64,000 bases of DNA, taken from the NCBI RefSeq assembly GCF_000230555.1, contig NC_016078.1, forward strand, positions 930,001-994,000. The letters run 5' to 3'. The notes below the pieces were generated by a model, which was not told where the DNA came from, ran no database searches, and was given only the letters and a program-made list of their open reading frames with translations. The stretch comes from Pelagibacterium halotolerans B2. Its GTDB lineage: Bacteria; Pseudomonadota; Alphaproteobacteria; Rhizobiales; Devosiaceae. Both the position numbers and the translations under genes were made by a program. Below are positions 46,381 to 55,849 of the stretch, in pieces (positions within the stretch are counted from its first letter, which is position 1; each line of letters starts with the position of its first letter).

Positions 46381-46593
46381 CTAGAGCAGCAGAAACGCCG
46401 TCCCGATCGCGCCGACGGCAATACACAGGGCCAGCATCAACTCGAACCGTGTCGGTCTTTGCCCGTCCGGCCCGTGTTCCCGCCGCGCCCGTTCTTCGAT
46501 CTTTTTGAGCGATCCGGCGATCCAGAACGCAGCGACTTCCCGTTCACCGGTTGTACCGGCAACAAACCATTCATGACGTGCAACATCGTCCAT
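46381..46593 (-). CDS. Small tail-anchored membrane protein, 70 aa
   Basis: A polar, charged N-terminal part (DDVARHEWFVAGTTGEREVAAFWIAGSLKKIEERARREHG) is followed by one membrane helix at the C-terminus (LMLALCIAVGAIGTAFLLL). AGAAAGG lies about eight bases before the ATG. It is immediately upstream of the cellulose operon on the same strand. No family is recognised. It may be a small partner of the synthase or of the membrane, but that is only from position. Confidence 0.5.
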   Translation of the reverse strand: MDDVARHEWFVAGTTGEREVAAFWIAGSLKKIEERARREHGPDGQRPTRFELMLALCIAVGAIGTAFLLL

Positions 46594-46777
46594 GGCGCAA
46601 ACCTTTCTAGTTTACAATCCGGCGCACCATTCTGTGCGCGGTCTAGAAATGCTCGCGAAGCCTCGGGTGGTAAAGCAATGGCTGGAAACAGGCTCTATTG
46701 CCGCTAAAATTGCATCTATCGATTTTAACGCGCGCGTTAAGGGCCCCGCAATCGAGATTAAGCGGGGGTGAATGCGC

Positions 46778-47473
46778 TCAGTGGCGGTCTTGCTCCGCCC
46801 GCCACTCGACGTACCAGTCATCGGCAAGGGCGGCGCGGCGGCGGCCATATCGTGCCTCGGCCAGATCGGCCCCGACAATCCGCTCGGTACGGAAATGGCG
46901 GAAGGCGTTGCGAAGCGTGCACCATGCGGCGATGATTTGCTTGTTTTCGTAAAAGGCTATCTGCACGGGCCAGATCTCGCGCGCCGATGCATTGCCCTTT
47001 TCGTCCTCATAGTCGATGCGCAGGGCCCGCTCGGCGCGCATGGCCTTGCGCACCAGCGCCAGCAGGGGCAGCGGGTCGCGAACCGCCTCGACCCGGACCG
47101 GCCACAATCCGGTGTCGGAAATCCGGTCGCGCAGGTCCTCCGGGCTCGCCGTGGCGATCTTGCCCAATGCGTTGCGCGCGGCAGCCGAAAGCTCCACGTC
47201 GGGTTGCGCTTCGACCCAGCGTGCGCCCAGAACCAGCGCTTCGAGTTCGTCGGCCGAAAACATCAGCGGCGGCAGAAAAAAGCCCTGCCGCAGCATATAG
47301 CCGATCCCGGCTTCCCCCTCGATCGGCGCGCCGAGCCCGATCAGCGTCTGGATGTCACGATAAAGCGTGCGCACGGATACGCCCTGATCTTCGGCCAGTT
47401 GCGCTGCCGTCACCGGCAGCCGGTGGCGACGCAGGGCATCCATGATGGCAAATAGGCGTTCTGTCTTGTCCAT
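46778..47473 (-). CDS. YafY-type transcriptional regulator with WYL domain
   Basis: N-terminal HTH (TERLFAIMDALRRHRLPVTAAQLAEDQGVSVRTLYRDIQTLIGLGAPIEGEAGIGY) and C-terminal WYL domain (about 140-205, ALRIDYEDEKGNASAREIWPVQIAFYENKQIIAAWCTLRNAFRHFRTERI). 231 residues. The ATG at 47473 begins the HTH; the minus-strand frame is open far upstream, but that part is antisense to the TPR gene on the other strand. WYL proteins often respond to nucleic-acid or nucleotide ligands. Divergent from the YfgM-like gene. Confidence 0.88.
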   Translation of the reverse strand: MDKTERLFAIMDALRRHRLPVTAAQLAEDQGVSVRTLYRDIQTLIGLGAPIEGEAGIGYMLRQGFFLPPLMFSADELEALVLGARWVEAQPDVELSAAARNALGKIATASPEDLRDRISDTGLWPVRVEAVRDPLPLLALVRKAMRAERALRIDYEDEKGNASAREIWPVQIAFYENKQIIAAWCTLRNAFRHFRTERIVGADLAEARYGRRRAALADDWYVEWRAEQDRH

Positions 47474-47572
47474 GAGCGAAATTGCCTGCGAATCCGGTCC
47501 TTTGCGACGTTGCATTATAGGGACGGCACCACTATTGTCCGGCAAAATTTTGGACAGTCTGGATACCCCCTG

Positions 47573-48352
47573 ATGAGCGACGATTCCTTCCTGCGCGAAG
47601 TTGAAGAAGAACTGCGCAGCGACAAGCTGAAAGCCTTCTGGCGCCGCTTTGCGCCGTTCATCATCGGCGGCGCCGTGCTGATCGTCCTGCTGGTTGCGGC
47701 CAACGAAGTCTGGAAGTGGTATCGCTCGAGCACTGCGGCCAACGCGTCCGACCAGTATTACGCCGCCGTCGAAATGGCCGAGAGCGGTGATGTCGCCAGT
47801 GCTCAGGCGGCGTTCGCCGAACTCGAGGCGAGCGGCCCGGCCGGCTATGCAGTTCTGGCGCGCTTCCAGCAAGCAGCGCTGTTGGCCGAGCAGGGCGATG
47901 CCGAAGCCGCGATCGCGGCGTATGACGCACTGGCCGCCAGTCTTGACCAGCGCCGCCTGCGTGAGCTCGCCTATGTTCTGGGCGGCTATCTCGCCGTCGA
48001 TCATCTCGACGTCGGTGCCGTCGAGCAGCGCGTGGGCGGCCTGACCGGCGATGACAGCGCCATGCGCAACAGCGCCCGCGAAGCGCTGGGCCTGGCCCAC
48101 TACAAGGCCGGCAATATCGAGGAGGCCCGCGCCAATTTCGAAGCGATGGCCGCCGATCCCAACGCCGGCCAGGATATCCAGTTGCGCGCCTTCATCTATC
48201 TTGAACAGCTCGCCTCGACCGGCGTGGACGTGAGCGAAGACCTTCTTGGGGCCACCGGCCCCATGGAGCCCGCAGAGCAGATAGACGTTCCCGCCGAAAC
48301 CCCGAGCCTTGAAACGCTCGGCCAGCCGCTGGAAGCTGAACCCGAGCAATGA
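47573..48352 (+). CDS. YfgM-like TPR membrane protein
   Basis: A short cytoplasmic N-terminus ([25 protein letters not shown]), one membrane helix at about residues 27-48 ([21 protein letters not shown]), then periplasmic helical repeats ending acidic. 259 residues. The ATG at 47573 is preferred over an in-frame ATG at 47510. It overlaps the start of der by four bases, as in E. coli, where yfgM, bamB and der are adjacent. It probably acts as a periplasmic chaperone linked to the Sec translocon, as YfgM does. Confidence 0.82.
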   Translation: MSDDSFLREVEEELRSDKLKAFWRRFAPFIIGGAVLIVLLVAANEVWKWYRSSTAANASDQYYAAVEMAESGDVASAQAAFAELEASGPAGYAVLARFQQAALLAEQGDAEAAIAAYDALAASLDQRRLRELAYVLGGYLAVDHLDVGAVEQRVGGLTGDDSAMRNSAREALGLAHYKAGNIEEARANFEAMAADPNAGQDIQLRAFIYLEQLASTGVDVSEDLLGATGPMEPAEQIDVPAETPSLETLGQPLEAEPEQ

Positions 48353-49809
48353 GCGCAAGCGTAACCGTTGCTATTGTTGGAAGACCCAACGTCGGCAAAT
48401 CCACCTTGTTCAATCGGCTGGTGGGCAGGAAAATCGCCATCGTCGACGATACCCCCGGTGTGACGCGCGACCGTCGCGAGGGGCTGGGCCGCATCGGCGA
48501 TCTGACCTTCACGCTGGTCGATACCGCCGGCTATGAAGATGCAAATGACGACAGTCTCGAAGCGCGCATGCGCCGCCAGACCGAGATGGCCATCGCCGAA
48601 GCCGACGTCATCTTGTTCATGATCGACGCCCGCGCCGGCTTGACCCCAACCGACGAGCATTTCGCCCGGCTTCTGCGCAAGGCCGACAAGGATATCCATG
48701 TTATCGGCAACAAGGCCGAGGGCAAGGCGGCCGAACCGGGTCTGATGGAGGCTTATGCGCTTGGCTTTGGCGAAGCCATTCCGCTTTCAGCCGAGCACGG
48801 GCTTGGCCTCGCCGACCTCTATTCGGTAATTTCTCAGGCGGTCGACAAGGCCGATGAAGCCAAGATCGCCGCCGCCGAAGCCGAGTTCGATTACGACATG
48901 GTGCAAAAGCCGGCGACCGATGTCGATGTGAACGAAGACGAGGGCGAAGACGAAGCGGGCGACACCGCGCCCATGCGCTGGAACCCCAACCGCCACCTCA
49001 ACGTCGCCATCGTCGGCCGCCCCAACGCGGGCAAATCCACCCTCATCAACCGCATGGTGGGCGAGGAACGCCTTCTCACCGGCCCGGAAGCCGGCATCAC
49101 CCGCGATTCCATAATGGTCCCGTGGGAATGGGAGGGGCGCGTCATCAACCTTGTCGATACCGCCGGTATCCGCCGCAAGTCCCGCGTGCAGCAAAAACTC
49201 GAAAAGCTCTCGGTCTCCGACAGCCTGCGCTCCATCCAGTACGCCGAGATCGTCGTTCTGCTCCTCGATGCCACGATCCCGTTCGAAAAACAGGACTTGG
49301 CGCTGGCCGACCTTGTCGAGCGCGAAGGCCGCGCCATGGTCATCGCGGTCAACAAATGGGATCTGATCGAGGACAAGAACGCGAAAATCCTCGAATTGCG
49401 CGAACAGTGCGAGCGCCTGCTGCCCCAATTGCGCGGCATCCCGCTTGTCACCATGTCGGGCCTGCAGGGCCGCAACATCGACAAGCTGATGAAGGCGATT
49501 TTCGAGATCGAGCGGACCTGGAACGTCAAGATCCGCACCGCCAAGCTCAACCGCTGGCTCTCGGCGATGACAGAACACCACCCGCCCCCGGCGGTATCCG
49601 GCCGGCGCCTGAAACTGCGCTACATGACCCAGGCCAAGACACGCCCCCCCAGCTTCATCATCTTCGCCTCGCGCCCCGACGCTCTGCCCAAGGCCTATCA
49701 GCGCTATATCGTCAACGGCCTGCGCGAGGACTTCAAACTTCCCGGCACGCCGATCCGCCTCTGGGTCCGCGGCGGCAAGAACCCTTATGTCGATGACGAC
49801 GGCAAGTAG
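48349..49809 (+). CDS. der: Ribosome biogenesis GTPase Der (EngA)
   Basis: Two GTPase domains in tandem: GRPNVGKST (about residues 9-17) with DTPG and NKAE, and GRPNAGKST with DTAG and NKWD (about 225-345), followed by a KH-like C-terminal domain ending [10 protein letters not shown]. 486 residues, full length. It overlaps the upstream TPR gene by four bases. It assists assembly of the 50S subunit. Confidence 0.96.
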   Translation: MSASVTVAIVGRPNVGKSTLFNRLVGRKIAIVDDTPGVTRDRREGLGRIGDLTFTLVDTAGYEDANDDSLEARMRRQTEMAIAEADVILFMIDARAGLTPTDEHFARLLRKADKDIHVIGNKAEGKAAEPGLMEAYALGFGEAIPLSAEHGLGLADLYSVISQAVDKADEAKIAAAEAEFDYDMVQKPATDVDVNEDEGEDEAGDTAPMRWNPNRHLNVAIVGRPNAGKSTLINRMVGEERLLTGPEAGITRDSIMVPWEWEGRVINLVDTAGIRRKSRVQQKLEKLSVSDSLRSIQYAEIVVLLLDATIPFEKQDLALADLVEREGRAMVIAVNKWDLIEDKNAKILELREQCERLLPQLRGIPLVTMSGLQGRNIDKLMKAIFEIERTWNVKIRTAKLNRWLSAMTEHHPPPAVSGRRLKLRYMTQAKTRPPSFIIFASRPDALPKAYQRYIVNGLREDFKLPGTPIRLWVRGGKNPYVDDDGK

Positions 49810-49815
49810 AAATTG

Positions 49816-49846
49816 AAAAGGCCGGGTTCAACCCGGCCTTTTCCTT
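49816..49846 (+). terminator. Rho-independent terminator after der
   Basis: AAAAGGCCGGG and CCCGGCCTTTT form a near-perfect stem with a five-base TTCAA apex, followed by TTTTCCTTTT. It lies seven bases after the stop and ends the YfgM-der operon. Confidence 0.92.
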
Positions 49847-49898
49847 TTGAAAACTTGCAGTCCTAAAGCGGTTCAGGGTTTCGCTGAATCGGAAGCCT

Positions 49899-50036
49899 GC
49901 TCACCTCTCCCTTTGGGGGAGAGGTCGACGCGAAGCGGCGGGTGAGGGGGCCTTGGCAGCGGTGGTTAAAGGGGCCCCCTCACCCGGTCCTTCGCATAGG
50001 CTCAGGCCCGACCTCCCTCCCAAAGGGAGAGGTGAA
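49899..50036. mobile_element. MITE-like large palindrome, about 135 bp
   Basis: Perfect 16-base terminal arms (49902-49917 with 50019-50034) and perfect 13-base inner arms (49940-49952 with 49973-49985), both inverted. Between them is a short Lys/Trp-like spacer without a gene. The motif resembles a widely dispersed intergenic palindrome of rhizobia. It lies between der and the SDR gene, with fragments of another short repeat (TTCAGGGTTT-CGCTGAA) at its left edge, 49872-49888. Confidence 0.7.
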
Positions 50037-50075
50037 GTCCGCACTTGTCTTGCTTCGGTGAAGACCTGAAATGCC

Positions 50076-50807
50076 CTAAAGTGGCTCTTCGCCCTTGAGC
50101 ACATCCACCCGCATTCCCGTCCTGTCATAGGCCGGCGAGACCAGGTCGACGATCCTGGGCGCCACCTCATCGGGCGAGGGCAGGGTCTTGGGGTCTTCGC
50201 CGGGCATCGCCTTGGCGCGCATGGCGGTGCGGACCTGGCCGGGATAAAAGATATTGGCTTTCACTTCAGTGATTGCCATTTCCCCGGCATAGGCTTTGAC
50301 CATGGCGTCCAGCGCCGCCTTGGACGCCGCATAAAGTCCCCAATAGGGCTTGGCCGACAGTGCCGCGCCTGAGGAAATGAACACCGCGCGCCCGGAGTCG
50401 GACTGGCGCAACAAAAGATCGAGCGAGCGGATCAGCCGGTAATTGGCCTCCACATTGACCGCAAAGACATTGGCGAAATCCTTCGGTGCGACATGGGGCA
50501 GGGGGCTCAATACGCCCAGTGCGCCCGCATTGCCGATCAGCCCGTCGAGCTGGCCCCAGCGCTCGAAAATCGCAGCGCCCAGCCGGTCGATCGCTTCGCC
50601 GTCGGTCAGGTCCATGGGCACCAGGGTCGTCGCAGACCCCAGCGCCTGGATGTCGTCATCGAGATCTTCGAGCCCGCCCACGGTGCGCGCCACGGCGATA
50701 ACGTGCGCGCCGCGTGAGGCGGCATTCTTGGCGGCGGCATAGCCCAGCCCGCGCGAGGCCCCGGTCACCAGCACCACGCGGCCGGCAAGGTCTTTGGTAT
50801 CGGTCAT
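50076..50807 (-). CDS. SDR-family oxidoreductase
   Basis: Cofactor motif VLVTGASRGLGYAAAKNAA, then NAGALG, catalytic Ser in VFISSGAA and Y-x-x-x-K in LYAASKAALDAM. 243 residues. It starts one base after the purF gene, on the same strand, and ends the cvpA-purF-SDR operon, an order known in rhizobia. Substrate unknown; the specific coupling to purine synthesis is not explained. Confidence 0.9.
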   Translation of the reverse strand: MTDTKDLAGRVVLVTGASRGLGYAAAKNAASRGAHVIAVARTVGGLEDLDDDIQALGSATTLVPMDLTDGEAIDRLGAAIFERWGQLDGLIGNAGALGVLSPLPHVAPKDFANVFAVNVEANYRLIRSLDLLLRQSDSGRAVFISSGAALSAKPYWGLYAASKAALDAMVKAYAGEMAITEVKANIFYPGQVRTAMRAKAMPGEDPKTLPSPDEVAPRIVDLVSPAYDRTGMRVDVLKGEEPL

Positions 50808-50808
50808 G

Positions 50809-52335
50809 CTATACGGCTTCTCTCAGCATCGAAATCTGCTTGGGGTCGTTCTTGTCGCGGCCCTCCAGATCGGTGAGCGGCGTGGGATAGTCGCCGGTGA
50901 AATAATGGTCGGTGAACTGGGGCGCCTTGGCGTTGCGCTTTTCTCCGCCCACGGCGAGATAGAGCCCGTCGATCGACAGGAACTCCAGCGAATCCGCGCC
51001 GATATAGCGGCACATGTCGTCCAGCGTCGCATACTGGTTGGCCAGCAGCTTGTCGGGATCGGGCGTGTCGATGCCGTAATAATCCGAATGATAGATCATC
51101 GGGCTGGCCACGCGAATGTGCACTTCCCTGGCCCCCGCATCGCGGATCATCTGCACGATTTTCAGCGAGGTCGTGCCGCGCACGATGGAATCGTCGACAA
51201 GCACGACCCGCTTGCCCTCGATCACCGCGCGGTTGGCCGAATGCTTGAGCTTGACGCCCAGCGCCCGGATCGACTGGGTCGGCTCGATAAAGGTACGGCC
51301 CACATAATGATTGCGGATGATCCCGTATTCGAACGGGATGCCCGATTGCTGCGCATAGCCCAGCGCCGCCGGTGTGCCGCCATCGGGAACCGGAACGACC
51401 ACATCGGCTTGGACCGGGCTTTCCTTGGCCAGGTTGATGCCCATGGATTTGCGCGCCGAATAGACCGAGCGCCCCGCCACAACCGAATCCGGCCGCGCGA
51501 AATAGACATATTCGAAAAGACAGACCCGTTCGGGCTTCGCCTTGAACGGCTTGAAGCTGTCGATGGAAATCGAGCCGTCCTTTTGAATTTCGCAAACGAT
51601 CACTTCGCCATTTTCGACGTCGCGCACGAATTTCGCGCCGATGATGTCGAGGGCGCAGCTTTCCGAGGCAAAGATCGGCTTGCCGTCGAGATCGCCAAGC
51701 ACAAGCGGGCGGATGCCGTTGGGGTCGCGCGCGCCGATCAGCTTGGTGCGCGTCATGGCGACCATTGCATAGGCCCCCTCGATAGCGCCCAGCGCATCGA
51801 TGAACCGATCGGCCGACCGTGTGCGCTGGGACCGCGCAATCAGATGCAGCACCACTTCGGTGTCCGAGGTGGACTGGCAGATCGCGCCTTGTGCGATCAG
51901 GCGCTTGCGTAGGCTCAGCCCGTTGGTGAGGTTGCCGTTATGTGCAATGGCGATGCCGCCGACTTCGAGCTCGGCAAACAGCGGCTGCACGTTGCGGAGC
52001 ACCGTCTCGCCCGTCGTGGAATAGCGCACATGGCCCATGGCGATGTTGCCGGGCAGCCGGCCCAGCGTCGCGGCATCGGTAAAGTGGTCGCCGACAAGTC
52101 CCAGATGGCGCTCGGAACTGAAGCGCTTGCCGTCGAAGGAGACGATGCCGGCGGCTTCCTGTCCGCGGTGCTGCAGGGCGTGCAGCCCCAGCGCGGTCAA
52201 CGCCGCCGCGTCGCTGTGCCCCAAAATGCCGAACACGCCGCACTCTTCGCGCAGCGTGTCGCCGTCCATCTCGAGGGCAAGTCCTGTCAGGTGATCGCCT
52301 GTCGTCGCGTGGAGCGTGCTCAAATTATCCACCAT
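50809..52335 (-). CDS. purF: Amidophosphoribosyltransferase PurF
   Basis: N-terminal glutamine-hydrolase (Ntn) domain with the nucleophile Cys at EECGVFGILG after a short propeptide of about 31 residues, and a C-terminal phosphoribosyltransferase domain with PRPP loop VVLVDDSIVRGTTS. About 508 residues. The ATG at 52335 gives a usual rhizobial propeptide; an ATG at 52269 is an alternative, and a start at 52386 is less likely. It catalyses the first committed step of purine synthesis. The leader contains alternative hairpins. Confidence 0.95.
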   Translation of the reverse strand: MVDNLSTLHATTGDHLTGLALEMDGDTLREECGVFGILGHSDAAALTALGLHALQHRGQEAAGIVSFDGKRFSSERHLGLVGDHFTDAATLGRLPGNIAMGHVRYSTTGETVLRNVQPLFAELEVGGIAIAHNGNLTNGLSLRKRLIAQGAICQSTSDTEVVLHLIARSQRTRSADRFIDALGAIEGAYAMVAMTRTKLIGARDPNGIRPLVLGDLDGKPIFASESCALDIIGAKFVRDVENGEVIVCEIQKDGSISIDSFKPFKAKPERVCLFEYVYFARPDSVVAGRSVYSARKSMGINLAKESPVQADVVVPVPDGGTPAALGYAQQSGIPFEYGIIRNHYVGRTFIEPTQSIRALGVKLKHSANRAVIEGKRVVLVDDSIVRGTTSLKIVQMIRDAGAREVHIRVASPMIYHSDYYGIDTPDPDKLLANQYATLDDMCRYIGADSLEFLSIDGLYLAVGGEKRNAKAPQFTDHYFTGDYPTPLTDLEGRDKNDPKQISMLREAV

Positions 52336-52384
52336 TGATGCGAGGACATAAAAGGAGCGGTCCGCAAAGCCCACCGCGCTTCGC

Positions 52385-52424
52385 AAAAAATCGCTCCGTA
52401 AGTCGGGGGCTTACGCTCCCCGAC
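52385..52424 (-). promoter_or_regulatory. Alternative hairpins between cvpA and purF, possible attenuator
   Basis: Two mutually exclusive stems: GTCGGGG with CCCCGAC (52402-52408 and 52418-52424) and CGTAAG with CTTACG (52397-52402 and 52410-52415). On the minus strand the second lies just before a six-base T-run (52390-52385). This is the layout of transcription attenuation, or simply a terminator of cvpA with read-through to purF. Confidence 0.45.
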
Positions 52425-52463
52425 CATGCAAGTCAACATAGGCGTGTACCGTCTGCGGCGATA

Positions 52464-53072
52464 TCACACTCCGTTGATCGTCGCCGGAGGCTCCGGTGTG
52501 GCCGCCGGCTGGGGATCGTTTGCGCCCTCGTCATTGATGACGGGGTCTTCCATCGGATTGGTCCCCTGCAGCAGGTCGTTGACCTGCTCTTCGAGATTTT
52601 CGGGCAGAAGCGAGATAAGTCCGTCACCCAGCGAGCGTAAGGTCGGCAGCGATTGCGCTTCGCCATACCAGGGCAGGTTGGGCGGATTTTCCCCGATAAG
52701 CCAATCGGCGAAGATCACCACGACCACCGCGATCAGGATGCCGCGCAGCGCGCCGAACACAAAACCGAGCGTACGGTCGAGCGGGCCTAGCTTTGAATCG
52801 GTGATGAAATCGCCGATCTTCATGGTCAGAAGATGCAGGATGATCAGCGCCAGGATGAAGCTCACCACCACCGTGGCGATATTGGCCCACAGCGGATCGG
52901 CCACGAATTCCTGCGCAATCTGGGGCTGGTAGAAGAACATGTATGCCGCAAACGCTGCGGCACCTGCCCAGGTGACCAGCGAAAGCACTTCGCGGGTCAG
53001 TCCGCGCGCCGTCGCCAGCAGCGCGGAAATCAGAACGAGAATTCCGACGGCAATGTCGAAAGCGGTCAGCAT
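52464..53072 (-). CDS. cvpA: CvpA family membrane protein
   Basis: Four membrane helices (FDIAVGILVLISALLATARG, LVTWAGAAAFAAYMFFY, IATVVVSFILALIILHLL and LGFVFGALRGILIAVVVVIFADWL) in the first 150 residues and a Pro/Ala-rich tail. 202 residues, a usual size. It lies upstream of purF as in many proteobacteria. CvpA was named for colicin V production, but its broad role in envelope or purine-linked physiology is not settled. Confidence 0.9.
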   Translation of the reverse strand: MLTAFDIAVGILVLISALLATARGLTREVLSLVTWAGAAAFAAYMFFYQPQIAQEFVADPLWANIATVVVSFILALIILHLLTMKIGDFITDSKLGPLDRTLGFVFGALRGILIAVVVVIFADWLIGENPPNLPWYGEAQSLPTLRSLGDGLISLLPENLEEQVNDLLQGTNPMEDPVINDEGANDPQPAATPEPPATINGV

Positions 53073-53185
53073 GGGGGACGGTTCTCCAGCAAGCCCTGTT
53101 TGACTGTCCGTTTAGCGGTTAAATGTGGCAAAGCCAAGCGATTGCATGGGATTTCCAAGGCTTACCTTATCCCGATGCCCACAAC

Positions 53186-54580
53186 TCAGTCCGCTTCGGC
53201 CATGTTGCGTTCGCCCGCTGCTGCGATCCGTCCCACCAGTTCGGCCAGCGCCGAAAATTCGTTCAGCGCCACCCCGTCCGTGCGCTCGGAGGCGTTGAGC
53301 TTGGCCGTATGCACCGATCCGAACCCCAGCTTGGCCGCCTCGCGCACCCGCAGATTGGCATGAACAACCGGGCGAATGCCGCCCGAAAGGCTGACCTCGC
53401 CGAAATAGACCGCATCGGCGGGCAGAGGGGAATTGGTGAGCGAGGAAATCAGCGCCGCCGCCACGGCCAGATCGGCGGCAGGCTCGTTGACCTTGAGGCC
53501 CCCCGCAACGTTGAGATAGATGTCGTTGGCCCCGATCCGCACCCCGCATCGCGTTTCAAGCACCGCCAGCACCATCGAGAGCCGCGAGGAATCCCAGCCC
53601 ACAACGGCCCGGCGCGGCGTGCCGAGCGGGGAGGGGGCCACCAGCGCCTGGATTTCCACGAGCACCGGACGCGTGCCCTCGACCCCGGCGAACACCGCCG
53701 ATCCCGCCGCTCCGGAATCGCGTTGGTCCAGAAACAGCGCCGAGGGGTTGGGCACTTCGCGCAAACCCGAGCCCACCATCTCGAACACGCCGATCTCGTC
53801 GGTCGCGCCATAGCGGTTCTTGACTCCGCGCAGGATGCGGTAGGTGAGCGAGGTATCGCCCTCGAAATAAAGCACCGCATCGACCATGTGCTCGACCACC
53901 CGCGGTCCGGCGATCTGCCCGTCCTTGGTGACATGCCCCACCAGCACCACCGCCGAACCCGATTTCTTGGCAAACCGTGTCAGCGCCTGAGCCGAGGTGC
54001 GCACCTGCGTCACCGTGCCCGGCGCGCTCTCCACCCGTTCGGTCCAGCAGGTCTGGATGGAATCGATGATCACCAGATCGGGCGCCTTGCCCTTTTCGAT
54101 GGTGGCGAGGATGGTCTCCACATGGGTTTCGCTGGCCAGTTCCACCGGCGCATCGGCGACGCCGAGCCGAGCGGCGCGCAGCCGCACCTGCGCAATAGCC
54201 TCTTCGCCCGAAATATAGATCACCCGTTTGCCCTGCCGCGCCAGCGAAGCGGCCGCCTGCAACAGCAGCGTGGATTTGCCGATCCCCGGATCGCCACCCA
54301 CGAGGATCGCCGAACCCATGACGAACCCGCCACCCAGCACGCGGTCCAACTCGCCATTCTTGCTCTCGATGCGGATCGCGTCTTCGCTTTCCCCGGAAAG
54401 CGGCACCAGTTCCACCGGGCGCCCCGATGCCACCGCAGCCTTGGGCCCGGCCCCCACGCCGGAGGTCGCGACCTCCTCGACGATGGAGTTCCACTCCCCG
54501 CACGCCTCGCACCGCCCCGCCCAGCGAGGGGTCACGTTGCCGCAGGATTGGCAGACATAGCTGGATTTCAATTTGGCCAA
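53186..54580 (-). CDS. radA: DNA repair protein RadA (Sms)
   Basis: A zinc finger (Cys10, Cys13, Cys24, Cys27 in YVCQSCGNVTPRWAGRCEACGEWN), a RecA-like domain with Walker A GGDPGIGKST and the RadA-specific KNRYG motif (VKNRYGATDEIGVFEM), and a C-terminal Lon-like domain. 464 residues. It promotes branch migration in recombination. It lies between alr and cvpA, all on the minus strand. Confidence 0.96.
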   Translation of the reverse strand: MAKLKSSYVCQSCGNVTPRWAGRCEACGEWNSIVEEVATSGVGAGPKAAVASGRPVELVPLSGESEDAIRIESKNGELDRVLGGGFVMGSAILVGGDPGIGKSTLLLQAAASLARQGKRVIYISGEEAIAQVRLRAARLGVADAPVELASETHVETILATIEKGKAPDLVIIDSIQTCWTERVESAPGTVTQVRTSAQALTRFAKKSGSAVVLVGHVTKDGQIAGPRVVEHMVDAVLYFEGDTSLTYRILRGVKNRYGATDEIGVFEMVGSGLREVPNPSALFLDQRDSGAAGSAVFAGVEGTRPVLVEIQALVAPSPLGTPRRAVVGWDSSRLSMVLAVLETRCGVRIGANDIYLNVAGGLKVNEPAADLAVAAALISSLTNSPLPADAVYFGEVSLSGGIRPVVHANLRVREAAKLGFGSVHTAKLNASERTDGVALNEFSALAELVGRIAAAGERNMAEAD

Positions 54581-54653
54581 ACAAGATCCCCCGGAATCGG
54601 AGAGACCCTACAATCGGACCAGGCTTCAATCAAGAACAAATTGAGAACAAATC

Positions 54654-55787
54654 TCAATCGAGCGATACGCCGTCCGGCACATTGATATAGCTGCGCGGAA
54701 AGCGCCCATTCAGCGTCGTCAGCACTTCGTACCCGATCGTCCGCGCCGCGTCGGCGACGTCGTCGATTGAAATATTGGGACCGAGGATTTCCACCGGATC
54801 TCCCGGTTGCACCAACCCTTGCACATCGGTGATGTCGATGGCCGTCATGTCCATCGAGATCCGCCCCAGCACCGGAACGATGGTGCCGTTGACGGCAACG
54901 CGTCCGCCCATTTGCCCCCCAATGCCCGAAAGCCCGCGGAAATACCCGTCCGCATAGCCCAGCGCCATGATGGCGATGCGCGTGTCGCGGCGCAGGCGAT
55001 AGGCGGCGCCATAGCCCACGGTTTCCCCGATCCGCGCGTCCTTGATCTGCAGGATCGGCACATCCATCGAAATGACCGGCGCCATCGGGTTGGGCCGCCC
55101 GTTGATGGCGCGCCCGCCATACATGGCAATGCCGGGCCGCACGAGATGGTAGTGATAATCCTTCGAACTCATCACCGCCGCCGAATTGGCGATTGAGGCG
55201 GGAACGTCCGGGAAATGATTGAGCAGGCCCTGAAACAGCCCGTTCTGCTTGCGGGTCATCTCGTGGCTCGGCTGATCGGCGCAGGCGAAATGGCTCATGA
55301 TCATCTGCGGTTCGAACCCGGACTGTTTCAATTCCCGCGCGACGAGTTCGGCCTCTTTCATGCGAAATCCCACCCGGTTGAACCCGGTGTCGAAATGCAG
55401 CGCCGCCGGAGCCGCCTTGCCCCTGTTGAGGCAGAAATCGAGCCATTCGGTTAACTGGCTCATCGAGGCGAGCACCGGCATCAGCCCGTGCGCCGCATAA
55501 TCGGCTGCCGTGCGCGGGATCAGCCCGTCGAGAACGAAAATGAACGCATTGGGGATCGCCTCGCGCAGCACCACGCCCTCATCGGGCGTCGCAACGAAAA
55601 AGAACCGCGCCCCGGCCTTGTAAAGCGCCCGGCCCACCGTTTTCGCGCCCGTGCCATAGCCATCGGCCTTGAGCACGGCCCCGGTCAGCGATTTGCCCGA
55701 TACCGTATCGAGCGCCTTCCAGTTGCGCACGATGGCATCGAGGTCGATGGTGATGCCGCCACCGAGAATGCTCTTTGAACTGGTCAT
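54654..55787 (-). CDS. alr: Alanine racemase
   Basis: PLP-binding Lys40 in AVLKADGYGTGA, catalytic Tyr in VGYGAAYRLRRDTRIAIMALGYADG, and C-terminal beta domain with MDMTAIDITDVQ. About 377 residues. The ATG at 55787 gives the standard N-terminus; the frame is open upstream, but that part overlaps dnaB. It makes D-alanine for peptidoglycan. It lies between dnaB and radA, with a gap of about 60 bases to the former. Confidence 0.94.
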   Translation of the reverse strand: MTSSKSILGGGITIDLDAIVRNWKALDTVSGKSLTGAVLKADGYGTGAKTVGRALYKAGARFFFVATPDEGVVLREAIPNAFIFVLDGLIPRTAADYAAHGLMPVLASMSQLTEWLDFCLNRGKAAPAALHFDTGFNRVGFRMKEAELVARELKQSGFEPQMIMSHFACADQPSHEMTRKQNGLFQGLLNHFPDVPASIANSAAVMSSKDYHYHLVRPGIAMYGGRAINGRPNPMAPVISMDVPILQIKDARIGETVGYGAAYRLRRDTRIAIMALGYADGYFRGLSGIGGQMGGRVAVNGTIVPVLGRISMDMTAIDITDVQGLVQPGDPVEILGPNISIDDVADAARTIGYEVLTTLNGRFPRSYINVPDGVSLD

Positions 55788-55849
55788 GACGTCCGCCGAA
55801 TCCCTTCCGGTCTGGCGTAGCGCGAAACCGACGGGCGCGGCAAGCCGGG

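Noticed and set aside
47474-48358. N-terminal extension of the WYL regulator across the neighbouring TPR gene.
   Set aside because: It is antisense to the YfgM-like gene; the HTH domain begins at 47473.
53123-54685. Plus-strand frame of about 520 codons opposite radA.
   Set aside because: Composition is that of an antisense shadow and radA is complete on the other strand.
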